Source: Acanthosepion pharaonis (taxonomy: Eukaryota > Mollusca > Cephalopoda > Sepiida > Sepiidae). Taken from it: a stretch of 64,000 bases of DNA. Shown here piece by piece: positions 9,953 through 19,877 of this stretch. The position numbers were made by a program, and so were the translations under genes. Position 1 is the stretch's first letter. Every line of letters begins with the position of its first letter. The stretch lies in the NCBI GenBank assembly GCA_903632075.3, contig CAHIKZ030005495.1:1805001-1869000 (forward strand), given 5' to 3'. The notes beneath the pieces are model-generated. The model was not told the DNA's origin. It searched no databases and was given only the letters and a program-made list of their open reading frames with translations.

Positions 9953-11170
9953 GAGGGACAGAGGAAAGCAGCACATTAGCTCCCTAACGAGCTTGTGGAA
10001 CTGTTTGGCAGAACAGTGATTAGGAGAGATAATTAGTTGAAATTTTCCAAGAGATACAAATGACGGAAACTTGTGTTGAACCATAAAAGCCAATGTCATG
10101 AATCTCTCCAGGGAAAGTCAACAATTTTTACTGACGTTGTGTTTACCTTCTGGAGTTTACTGTGAACGTCATTACAGAGAACTTTTCAGGTATGCTGTAT
10201 TTAAATAATAAAGGAAAATGCTGACTGATATTACACTGCACAGGAACAGCCTTCTGAAAAAAAATGGCGTCAGAGGTTTTCTATGGCAAAACGGAAGCTG
10301 AAGAGAACAGAGCCGGAAGTAACATTTCATACACGCTTTTTTTTCCCCTCTCATCGTTTTCTGCTTATAGCAGCGAAATCAGTTCATGATTTTCCTCTGT
10401 TTCCCACTCATTCCATTAGTCGCACATTTACATTGCAAGTTTTAACTTCTATTTGCTTGTAAAATCTAATAGTTAAAAAAAGAAGTCTAAAAGCACAATG
10501 GGTGTACGTACCAAAATAAAACTCCTTTAACTTGATTATACAAGTATATCATTGTTATAATAAAATAAATGGATACATAATGTATAAAATTTTAGCGGTG
10601 TGTGAAATGAGGTCAGGCGACACGTCCATAGATGTCTCGATTTGAAAAGGACTTGCCGTTGAATGCCGATATATGCCGAAATCACCCGACGTTGATTTCG
10701 TGAATGGCTCAGCAATCTCTCATTGTGCACATACTGAATTCTGCCCGAAGGAGTGAGGACGTACAGCTCGTACTGAACCTATTTTTAAACATTTTTATTG
10801 AATATAATTCATTTAAAGTGGACAAGTTTTTAATTAAGAAACAAAAATTAGAAGACGATGATAATAATTTAAGTGTGTCGCTGAAGTTTAACTATTTTTT
10901 TCAAGTGTGCTGTGAGATAAAAAATAAAATCTGTAAAACATTGACTTAAAGAGTAAGACTGAATATTCTATGGAAGGTTGATCAGGATTAAATTTTGACC
11001 TTGCAGAAATTCGTCCATAAGGAAAAAAACAAAAGAATAAGAAAGCCAAAACATTAAATTTTATAATCCAGAAATTGTTGAGGTTATTTCCAAATATTTA
11101 TTGCTTCTTTTTGTTCTTTTAATTACTTTTTGGCTTCGTCTAGTTTCTACTTTAAATATATATATATATA
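9953..11170. other. Unassigned AT-rich DNA
   Basis: Short ORFs here match nothing I recognise. A moderately GC-richer patch at 10600-10760 is unexplained. Confidence 0.5.
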
Positions 11171-11846
11171 TCATACTTATTACAAAACCCATGTTGTGTG
11201 TGTGTGTGTATCTGTACGTTTATATATTGGATCGGATTTCCTACATTTTTCAACCGATTTCAACAAGACTTCACAGGACTATGTAAAATTACCTTGTGGT
11301 GGTTCTGACAGCGCCAAAAATGGGAAAACACAATTGTTTTTGCACGAAATCAATTTGAAAACACGATTAGGGCATCGCGATAATGAAAGGGGGACAACTC
11401 ATATCGAGTTATACTTAAAATTCAGGTTGTTTGTTTGTGTGTGTGTGTTTGTTTATATATGGGATCGGATTTCCTACATTTTTCAACCGATTTCAACAAA
11501 ACTTCACTTTTTTTTGGCAGGTAGTGTTTCTTATTGTCTTGCACACTTTTTTCTTTATTTTTACATTTAGAATGCTTTAAAAATTCCATTTACAAGACAA
11601 TTGTTTATAATAAAATTCTATTCAATCGGTAAACTCATAACGATTGAAAACAATGCTTTTGTTTGAGTTTGGGTTTGACCAATTCGTAAAAAAAAGACAA
11701 AAAAAGAAAGAAAACTAATTAAGACATGCGTGTCCGTCAACCTTAAACAATAATCTTTGTCAATTTTATTTTCAGTCTTTATGATGGTCGATACTTGATC
11801 TATCTCTCATTGTTACATCCCAGGCAAAGCCGGGCTCTACTTACTA

Positions 11847-11847
<1 letters not shown>
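11171..11847 (+). mobile_element. Short non-autonomous Helitron
   Basis: It starts TC (TCATACTTATTACAAAAC) after an A. It ends in a small hairpin (GGCAAAGCCGGGCTC) followed by CTAG and a host T, the Helitron 3' signature with A/T target and no TSD. The words GGATCGGATTTCCTACATTT and CAACCGATTTCAAC occur twice (11225 and 11460), each after a GT-rich run. Compared with the 2.66-kb copy at 19878-22539 it looks like an internally deleted version: 11171-11430 matches that copy's left end and 11430-11847 its right end. No Rep/helicase coding sequence. Confidence 0.85.

Positions 11848-11848
<1 letters not shown>

Positions 11849-11886
<38 letters not shown>
11849..11886. repeat. (AT)n microsatellite
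   Basis: AT run directly at the Helitron 3' end; the Helitron probably inserted into it. Confidence 0.95.
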
Positions 11887-11889
<3 letters not shown>

Positions 11890-12249
11890 CACTAGGCTAT
11901 TATTTCGTTTTCTTATTTAGTTTGGTGGTATCATAAGTATTATTTGTTGGAGGTTAAATTTATAATTAAATTTTTATTTATTACTGTTTGAATTCATGCG
12001 CATATTTCCGTATTTATACGCTCATGCATACGCCCACGTGCATATTCATGCATGCGCATATATAGGCATATGCATGTGCACATATTGTACATATAAACAT
12101 GCGTACACAGGCTTATTTCTATGCTTTGTTAATAATAAACTAGTGCTTAAATGGTGAAGTTATTTTTCTATTTTTAGGGTATTAACTATGGTTGGTTGTG
12201 ATAATAGAATTTGTTGTTTGAATATTAATATATAGTATATATGCTCGTT
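11887..12249. other. Unassigned; CATG/TGCATA alternating stretch
   Basis: 11990-12110 is rich in alternating purine-pyrimidine words (GCGCATAT, GCATGCGCATAT). Nothing else was recognised. Confidence 0.5.
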
Positions 12250-13936
12250 TTAAAATTCCCCGGTTGGTTATAGTGGTGGCATTGTTTTCTTTTTCTCCAT
12301 ATATATTTTGATAGGTTAATAATGTTGTGTATTTTTTCTTTCGAATGACATTTCTCTGTGGCGCTTATGTAAATTTTTCGTTTGTGTTAATTTTAGTCGT
12401 TACGATAGCTTTGTATATTATGTTATTGGTTAAAAATGTATTGTTAAGTGGGCAGTTTTCTTTATCTCTGCAGTTACATTTAATAGTATTATTTTGCTGG
12501 ATGGTTTTGTTATTGTTGTTGTAACTGCTATTGATTTTTTTTTATTGTGCTTAGTTATTATTTTTCTATGTTATCCATGCAGCTGTAACTATTTTGATTG
12601 TATTTTTTGTTGATAATTTTTGATAATTTGCTGTTTATAGGTAAGTGTTTGTCGATTACTTTGAAGAACATTTTCCATATTTTTGTTTTTATTATATTGT
12701 CGTAGGAAATTGAACCAAATTATATTTCTTTTTCTGTTAGCTTTTTCAAATTGTTTTCGTTTTTGTATTATAGTTTGTTTGAATATTCGCTGTTTCTTAG
12801 GGCTGATAAACACTTTTTTCTGTTTCATCGAATATTTTAGGCTACTAGAATATTTTGAAATTCTTTTATTTATAGATATGCGTATTTGCTTGAATATGTT
12901 AGGGGTGTGGTTAGAATTTTATTAATGTATATTGGATTTTTGTTTGGCTTTCTGTATGGTTTGTAGGTTCCGTTGTTTAGGTTGAACGTTATATCTAAGA
13001 AATTTACTATTTTTTATTGGATTTTATATCCTAGGGGTTTGAAGGTTTTCATTATTTATTTTCTTGTTTTTTTTCTGTAGTTTTATCATTGCAGTTTCTT
13101 ATAATTAATAGACTGTCGTTTCCGTATAGACCTATATTCTTTTTGTTAAAAATATTTGTTAATTTATTATGTATATGCCGTTGAAATCGCATATATAAAC
13201 CATCATAGCTACCCATTGTTACATTAAAGTTATTATTATTATCATTATTATTATTGTCCATATTTTTTATTGTGGTATAATATTGATTTTTGATAGTGTT
13301 TAATTATATCTATGTTTTCATTGGGGATAGTCGTGTATTGTTTTGCTAAGTTTAATCTGTTGTTTAATGTATGTTCATTAATAGATGGGTAAAAATCTTT
13401 TATGTCGAATTGTATGAAGGAGCAATTTTCTTTATTACTAATGTTATTGAACCAATTGATTTGTTACTTTAGTATTTTTCCCATTTGATTATGTTTAGCA
13501 TATTTCTAAGTTTTTAGCATTTTTTCTAATATTGGTTTGCTTACTTTCACCATATTGCTTTTTGTGTGGTTTAGTAAACTGCGTGTTTCGTTTTCCTTAT
13601 GGCCTTTTAATTTAATAAATGCTTCTAGTTTTGCGAATTGTTTTATTCTATTGTCTAGTTTTAGCTTTGCATATATTTTTAAAATTATTTATATCACTTT
13701 CTGTTACGTTTTTAGTGGTTTTGTAAAATTTAGCAACATCTTTGTCAACTAGTTCATTGTAATTGTTGCTTTCCATTTGATAGATTATCCTCGATTTAAC
13801 TGCTTTTATAAATATTTTTTTTAGTTATTTATCATTTTTTGATGTCTTTCAAAACTATTTGGGAAATCATTGTTGAATTTTCTTATTTCCAAATTATTGA
13901 TTATCTTTGTTAAGTCATTTTCACAAGCAATGAAAT
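12250..13936 (-). pseudogene. PLE-like retroelement, reverse transcriptase plus GIY-YIG-type domain, decayed
   Basis: Reading the minus strand from 13936 down, pieces in several frames line up in the order of a known animal RT family. They are an N-terminal CENDLTKIINNLEIRKF stretch, a YQMESNNYNELVDKD segment, LEAFIKLKGHKENE, and RT motif A as FIQFDIKDFYPSI (13379-13415). Motif B is VTMGSYDG, and the catalytic motif is GLYGNDSL (13111-13135). Then come RKRNIIWFN, DKHLPINSKLSKIIN, a Cys-rich KCNCRDKENCPLN knuckle (about 12455-12485) and a degraded (Y)ISATE with LSKYIW. In active relatives the catalytic motif is YxDD; here the first D is N. Multiple frameshifts and stops break the ORF. RT followed by a Cys knuckle and GIY-YIG fits Penelope-like elements, though the exact clade is uncertain. 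A better-kept C-terminus of the same family is at 23820-24356. Confidence 0.85.
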
Positions 13937-14090
13937 ATATATATATATATATATATATATCAAACGTTATCATATATAAAAAACATTTTAGTACTGAAAA
14001 GCTCCAGGTAATTTCTCCACGAGAGAAATCTCTCGAGGAGTGAAATGGACATATAAATGGGGTAAAATTGAGTTTCATTTTTATGTAATA

Positions 14091-14153
<63 letters not shown>
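13937..14153. repeat. Two (AT)n tracts around a 127-bp spacer
   Basis: AT runs at 13937-13960 and 14088-14153. The first truncates the 5' side of the minus-strand retroelement relic. Confidence 0.9.
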
Positions 14154-14155
<2 letters not shown>

Positions 14156-14314
14156 TGGTAAATATACACATACATATACAATCATTTATCTAAAATATAT
14201 AAATATATATACATAAATATATACACATACATATATATTTGTATAAAAAATAAATCCAAGAGGATAGAATCCAGGTAGAACTCAATGTCCAGGACAAAGT
14301 AAGGATATAATAAA

Positions 14315-14423
14315 AAGGCTTAAAACACTAATATTCCATGGTCATAATTTATTCCATTGGAATCGTAAATACGATCCAATTCATCACCTACAAATTCAAG
14401 AAGAAAACAGAAAAACAATCCGG

Positions 14424-14425
<2 letters not shown>
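14315..14425 (-). repeat. AT-flanked hairpin repeat, copy 2
   Basis: Reverse complement of the repeat at 5302-5409, from GGCTTAAAACACTAATATTC through the ATTGGAATCGTA/TACGATCCAAT hairpin. The TCAT of the CTGATGA is followed by ACC instead of AGACC, a 2-base loss beside the core. An (AT)n tract follows. Confidence 0.75.

Positions 14426-14427
<2 letters not shown>

Positions 14428-14502
<75 letters not shown>
14428..14502. repeat. (AT)n microsatellite
   Basis: About 75 bp of AT repeat between hairpin-repeat copies 2 and 3. Confidence 0.97.
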
Positions 14503-14506
<4 letters not shown>

Positions 14507-14507
<1 letters not shown>

Positions 14508-14590
14508 GCTTAAACACTAATATTCCATGGTCATAATTTATTCCATTGGAATCGTAAATACTATCAATTCATCAGACCAAACAAATTCAA
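14507..14590 (-). repeat. AT-flanked hairpin repeat, copy 3
   Basis: Reverse-complement copy with GGCTTAAACACTAATATTCC and a TCATCAGACCAAAC core side. It is head-to-head with copy 4, so 14507-14695 is a ~90-bp-arm palindrome. Confidence 0.75.
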
Positions 14591-14695
14591 GTTGTTTTTT
14601 TCTGTTTTTTTTTGAATTTGTAGGTCTGATGAATTGGATCGTATTTACGATTCCAATGGAATAAATTATGACCATGGAATATAATTTTTAAGTTT
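14591..14695 (+). repeat. AT-flanked hairpin repeat, copy 4
   Basis: Plus-strand copy: T-run, GAATTTGTAGGTCTGATGAA, hairpin, GGAATAAATTATGACCATGG, then (AT)n at 14703. Confidence 0.75.
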
Positions 14696-14699
14696 TTTT

Positions 14700-14702
<3 letters not shown>

Positions 14703-14749
<47 letters not shown>
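14703..14749. repeat. (AT)n microsatellite
   Basis: AT run downstream of hairpin-repeat copy 4. Confidence 0.95.
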
Positions 14750-14751
<2 letters not shown>

Positions 14752-15236
14752 TTGTTTTTTAATAATAAAAGAAACGAGAACACAATTTATGTTCCATCTG
14801 CTTTGAAATATCGTTAGCGATTTTCACTTGGTATGGCGGATGTTGTGGTTGGCTGGCGAGTGCTTATATCGCTCGGTTTTCAACGCGCCTTTTGAAAACT
14901 TGATTTTCATGAAAATGTCATCTAACCAACGGTCAACTAAGTAGAACACTTATTAATCTCACTTTTCGGATTCATTCATTTTGTCTTGACAATCTGAAGA
15001 CAGATTGCCTTCTGGTGGAAGAGATTTATAAACGTCACTCAAGTGGCGATTCACTGTGATAAGATGCGCGTAATTTTCAGGTGTGCAGTCCTCCTGTATA
15101 TATCTCCTAAAATGGAGCCCTCCCCCCCATTCCAATTAAAAAAAAAAGAAAAAAAGTATTACAGTAAATTTCGGCGTACAAATCGACCTCAAGATATTTT
15201 TTATTCAAAATCTTCTGCTCAGCCTTTACTAGTTTT
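14750..15236. other. Unassigned DNA
   Basis: No gene or known repeat recognised. Confidence 0.5.
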
Positions 15237-15520
15237 TAGTTATGTGCCATGCGTGATACACGCTTCGGCGATCATATGTCTTTCGATGCATAACTGAAGA
15301 GGCAGATATTTCCCGCAGTAGGTTGCCATTTTTTTCTGCGGTAGACCAGTTGTCATCCAAGGCTATAGAACCCAGTCTGTCCTGCTATTTACCCATAGCT
15401 GGAGGGAGAAGATGAGGATTTCCCAAGGGTATTATCACGTAAGTGAATGTAATGAATTCGTCTTCAATTCGAACTCGGATCTCTGATTCCTCAATCCCAG
15501 CCGCTACATTATAGCTTATT
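15237..15520 (-). mobile_element. tRNA-head SINE, nearly full length
   Basis: On the minus strand: GTAGCGGCTGGGATTGAGG (A-box side), GATCCGAGTTCGAATTG (B box), CATTACATTCACTTACG, CAGCTATGGGTAAATAGCAG, GGTCTACCGCAG, TGGCAACCTACTGCGGG, and a 3' end GTGTATCACGCATGGCACAT AACT. It belongs to the most abundant SINE family here (also at 15677, 27881, 50884 and 53760). No convincing TSD. Confidence 0.85.
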
Positions 15521-15676
15521 ATATAACTTTCAGCTGCAACTACTTCGACCGAGTATGCCTATCTGAATTGGACTCATCAGTTACAAACGTGCCATAAAAC
15601 TCCTTCGTGATCTTTGTTTTGCGAAGCCAAGTTATGATGATGTTTAAATAAATTATAAATATGGTCATTTAATATC

Positions 15677-15915
15677 AGTCAGTCACTTATGTTCCAGGCA
15701 TGATACACGCTTAGCCGATCATATGTCTTTCGATGCATAACTGGCGAGGTAGATTTTTACGGCAGTAGGTTGCCATTTTTTTCTGCGGTAGACCACTTGG
15801 CATCCAAGGCTATAGAACACAGTCTATCCTGATATTTACCCATAGCTGGAGGGAGAAAAAAAGGATTCATAATTTTCCCAAAGGTATTAGTACGTAAGTG
15901 AATGTAATGGATTCT
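15677..15915 (-). mobile_element. Same SINE family, copy without tRNA head
   Basis: Matches the body and 3' end of the family from GACTGACT/ACATAAGTG to CATTACATTCACTTACG on the minus strand. The tRNA-like head is absent and replaced by unrelated sequence, so it is truncated or rearranged. It lies ~160 bp from the previous copy in the same orientation. Confidence 0.85.
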
Positions 15916-17598
15916 ACTGTACTATACCAACCGTATAGAATCACCCCCAAGCATACGGTAGGCTACCAGTTGCCAAAAACTTAGGTCTATCGGTAAATGT
16001 AGTTAGGTTACAATATACGATAACCTGTAACAAAACTACATAAGGTTACACCACTTACTTGTATACTGAGACACGACCCGCAATATCTTTCTTTATGCGT
16101 TGTATAGGAAACTTTTATGGACACGTTGCAGCTGCTGGATGCATAAATGTGCATTTAGTGTTTCATTGCGTTTAAGAACCCTAAATCAATAATACCCTGA
16201 CAATCACACCACTCGCATGATATTAACTTTCTTGCATGGAGTCAGCTTTTTAGGGGTCGGTTGTAGAGATTTATCCCTGCGAATCGACTGCCTCGAATAT
16301 TGTCGCATGTAATTCATTTTTCATCATACATACAGTTAGTTAGGATGATACATTCGCCATTTCAGTTAGTTGCCAGAAACAGAAAAAAAAATTGGCTTAA
16401 ACGGGCATAAGGTTTCATTCATGAAGCACTTTGTGGGGATCGAACTTACGAAAGCCTATAATGTTAATCATCGCTGTAGAGCGCGAATCAAAGTTTATAT
16501 TCGTAGATAAAAATCAGAAAACGGATATACTTTATAATCTTTGTTCATAAACATTTCCCTGTAAATGTATGTCGAGCACCAACTTATTTTCTGCGCATTT
16601 GTCCTCCTTGGCAGCCGTTATATCTTTCTTTTCTTTCTTTTTGCCTTCAAGTGTCGAATTAACCTGAGCAGGCTATCTGGGAACGCGATCTTTGATCGCT
16701 AATACACGATCCATCTGTAGGCTTCTTTTGAAAAAGCAAATAGTTGATTAGAGCCAAAATAAGCAACTTTCTTCTTTTCTTGCTCTCGTAGACATATTGA
16801 TGCCAAACATATGGATTCAGCGTTAAGAATTCCAGGCACACTTTTGAGTTTGGGAAGATGCTGCTTTGATCACAATTTTAGAATAGCTAGTGAGCTAGAA
16901 ATGACCTAACAGTTTACAAAGAGTAAAATCAACGGTCCGAATTCAAGAGATTTTTTCATTTCTCACTAATGATCTCTGGAAAAGCATGAAGCCATCAATT
17001 CTTTCTCACCAGCAGCTATGGTTAAAAGGCATACACGGTTCTGTGTCTTGCGTGGTAACAAGTCAAGGAGAGCAACTTGGAAATATATGGTCAGCAGGTC
17101 CACCCTCTAAAACCTATTTTCTAAATAAACCACTAACGCACCACCTCGTGTCGTGTGTAATAACTCTAGGCTCCAAGGAGAGATTTTTACAGGTTTACTG
17201 TGAAATACTTGACACTGAATCTGACTTCATATGGTTACTTTTAAAATATTTAGCTCAAGAGCATGGCTTTTCGAGAAAATATTTATTTGCCTAGTGTTTA
17301 ATTGTTGGGAGTGTTCCCCGCGTGTGTGTATTCGAATAAAGACAAACACAGTTGTAGGGATAAATACTGGTATATTTGTAAGAGGTAATTAACAACAGAG
17401 TGATTAGTAATAAGGAACGCCGGTTAGTAAGTAACAATAGCAAAAGTCTACAGTCCAACGGTATGTAATGGTAACCTGACCCTTCACACTACACCTTCAC
17501 ACTACTCTCTCTAGCACTGACTTATATCGTAGAGGGATAAGTCCATTATCAGTCAGAAGGTGGGTGCGCCCCAACACCTAGTAAGTGATACAATATAC
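15916..17598. other. Unassigned; faint tRNA-like head near 16440-16500 (minus)
   Basis: The minus strand near 16440-16500 has GTAAGTTCGATCCCCAC, a good B box, without a clear A box. A 102-codon ORF at 16986-17294 matches no family I know. 17285-17590 contains TATTCGAATAAAGAC and CA-rich words that might be LTR debris, without proof. Confidence 0.4.
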
Positions 17599-18192
17599 CA
17601 GTGGTTCTCAAAGTTTTTGAAGCCGGGGCGCATTTGAAATCCTACCAATAATTGTAGGCGCACTATATACAAATTTCGAAAAAAATATGTGATAATGAAG
17701 TCAAATATTGCAGAAAACAAATAATGCAATAAAAAAATATCGAATAAAATATACCTTAAGTTTATTAATTCTTGTGTTTAGTATAGAATACGTTATCCCG
17801 ATTGACGTGTTTATGTTAAAGTAACTAATTTATCATATTTGCTTATAAACAAATAAGTGATAAATTATGAATGATAAATTACTATGAAAGTATAAATAAG
17901 ACAACTTTTAAAATAAACAATTCTAATCCTTGTCATCATTTTGTGTTACATAAGACATCTTTTAGTAATCAACTTACTCGGACAAGACATGGAGGACTGA
18001 CCAGAAACTCCTACCAGTTCAATACAGCAAATCAAAAGCTTCCTATCATTGAAGCTTTCCTCGAGGGCTATTCGTAACGAGACGGGTCACGCAGTATAAT
18101 AAAGTAAATATATTTATTTCTTATATCTAGACATATTCCTCTGGAATACCAGGGCGCAACGAGACATATTGCAGGGCGTTTGAGAAAGACTG
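17599..18192. mobile_element. hAT-like non-autonomous DNA transposon
   Basis: The left end CAGTGGTTCTCAAAGTTTTT is the common hAT terminal sequence. The right end GTTTGAGAAAGACTG (to 18192) is its imperfect inverse, 13 of 15 matching by eye. Just inside both ends is the usual GGGGCGCA/GGGCGCA word. The ~594-bp interior has no transposase. The expected 8-bp TSD is not intact (CAATATAC versus CGGGTAAA), so the copy is old or one end is misplaced. Confidence 0.6.
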
Positions 18193-18210
18193 CGGGTAAA
18201 TTTGCAGTTT

Positions 18211-19019
18211 AAGCCCCGAGCACCAATTGTAATAAAAATTGCCTGAAAATTTCCATTTCGGTGTAAATTTACATGCTTATTTCGAAAATAACAGTAAAAG
18301 TCTACGAAAATCTACCGTTTTGGAATTATCGAAAATAAAAGTTCGGATTCATTTGCGTCGGGTTTGTCCGCCATTACTTGGATTGTTTATTTACGTTTGC
18401 CTCGAGTAATCATGCGCGGAAGCTTATTTAGTTAACAGTCTTTTTACTGATTTCCCTACTTCTTACTTGTCTCAATTATTGCACAAAATAAAAAAAAATA
18501 TCTTTAGACACTTTCGAAAGTGAAGCTTTCATTGAATTTAAAAAAAAAATTAAATTATTCAGAAAAGCAATGAGAAGTGTTGTTTTTTATGGTGAAGCAT
18601 TTTATAGTGAAGTTGTAATAATAATATATTAATAATCATGTTTTTAAAACCTCAAATTTAATTTTAAAATTTGAACCGTAAAATTGTTTTTATTATTAAT
18701 TGCTTTCTAGCATTTTCTTTTATTTTGTAAATAATCATGCTCTTTTTAAATTTCGTTTAAAGTTTGCGCATTGCGTGCACAATAATCAAGACCAGTGAAG
18801 CTTTCGCGGATGACTATCCGAGGCAAACGTATGTAAACGACACCAGTAATGGCTGCCGTGCTGTAGCCGCGACGCGAATGAGATCGAATTTTTATTTTAG
18901 ATAACTCCAGAACGGTAGATTTTCGCAAACTTTTACTGCTATTTTCGAAATAAGCATGTAAATTTACACCGAAATGGAAATTTTCAGGAAATTTTAATAA
19001 CAATTGGTGTGCGGGGCTT
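18211..19019. mobile_element. 809-bp element with ~215-bp terminal inverted repeats
   Basis: The left arm begins AAGCCCCGAGCACCAATTGT and the right arm ends ACAATTGGTGTGCGGGGCTT. Pairing continues through CCGAAATGGAAATTTTC, ACCGTT/AACGGT and CGAGGCAAACGTA-type words to about 18432 and 18786. The central ~350 bp is AT-rich and non-coding. This is a long-TIR MITE or foldback transposon; the class is unknown because no TSD is evident. It starts 19 bp after the hAT-like element. Confidence 0.75.
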
Positions 19020-19419
19020 CAACTACATATTTACCTACAGATGTATACTTCTTTGAAATGACAAATATGCCGATTTTGTTGGGGGTATCTTCGAATTTGA
19101 GCTGGTATCTGTCCGTCTCGAGGGACGATGGTGTAGAACAAAGCGCTACAGAGCTGAAAATGAGTTATAGATATCTTGGTATACCCGTATATCAAGATCC
19201 TTTTGTGCGTCGCCGGTAGAGCTTAGAGGAAAAGACGAGCTAATAACCCTAACCCTGCAGCCAGTGGACACAGTACGCCATCAATTCTCCTTCAGGGCGC
19301 CAATCCATGTTTTACTCTTTAGCCTTTTCTTCACTCGAAGATACCCAGAAGGCAGTGGAGATTTTAATTCAGAGGTTTTTTTTCCAGACTGGATGCCAAC
19401 CAAAACAACAGAGCTCATT
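19020..19419. other. Unassigned DNA
   Basis: No recognised gene. TAACCCTAACCCT at 19243-19255 is two telomere-like units only. Confidence 0.5.
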
Positions 19420-19877
19420 TTATCCTGCTGTTTAACCAAACGCATTTTGAGAATATCTGCTATGCGCAATTGGTCTTTATTATTTAAAAGAAGGCGACTG
19501 GATATTGTGTGTCTTAGCTCTCGACACGCATTTTGAAAAACTCCATTAACGGTGATCATATTCCTTATTGTTTAAAAAGATCTCTACATATTGTGTGTTT
19601 TATATTTCGAAACACATTTTGAGCATATTCATTCAGTGAAAAGATTCCTTAGTGCTTAAAAGAAGACGTCTGGATATTTTTTGTCTGAGCCTTTGAAACG
19701 CATTTTGATCATATCTACTAGAAGTAAACATTAGTGTTTAAAAGAAAACGTTTGGATATTTTGCCTGAACATTCGAAATCCCCTTTCAGCATAACCACTA
19801 AGAAAAATTATTGATTAATGTTTAGAAGAAGACGTCTGGATATTTTTTATTTGAGCCTTCGAAACGAATTTTGAGCA
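19420..19877. repeat. ~84-bp tandem repeat, left part, interrupted by a Helitron
   Basis: Units start GTTTAAAAGAAGACGTCTGG, continue ATATTTTTTGTCTGAGCC and GAAACGCATTTTGA-GCATA and end near CTAAAAG-AAT-ATTCCTTAGT. About five diverged units are seen. The last stops at GAGCA and resumes after the Helitron at 22540. Confidence 0.8.

Noticed and set aside
16986..17294. 102-codon ORF as a host gene
   Set aside because: No recognisable domain; length is expected by chance in unconstrained DNA.
19241..19256. Interstitial telomere (TAACCC)
   Set aside because: Only two units; chance is sufficient.
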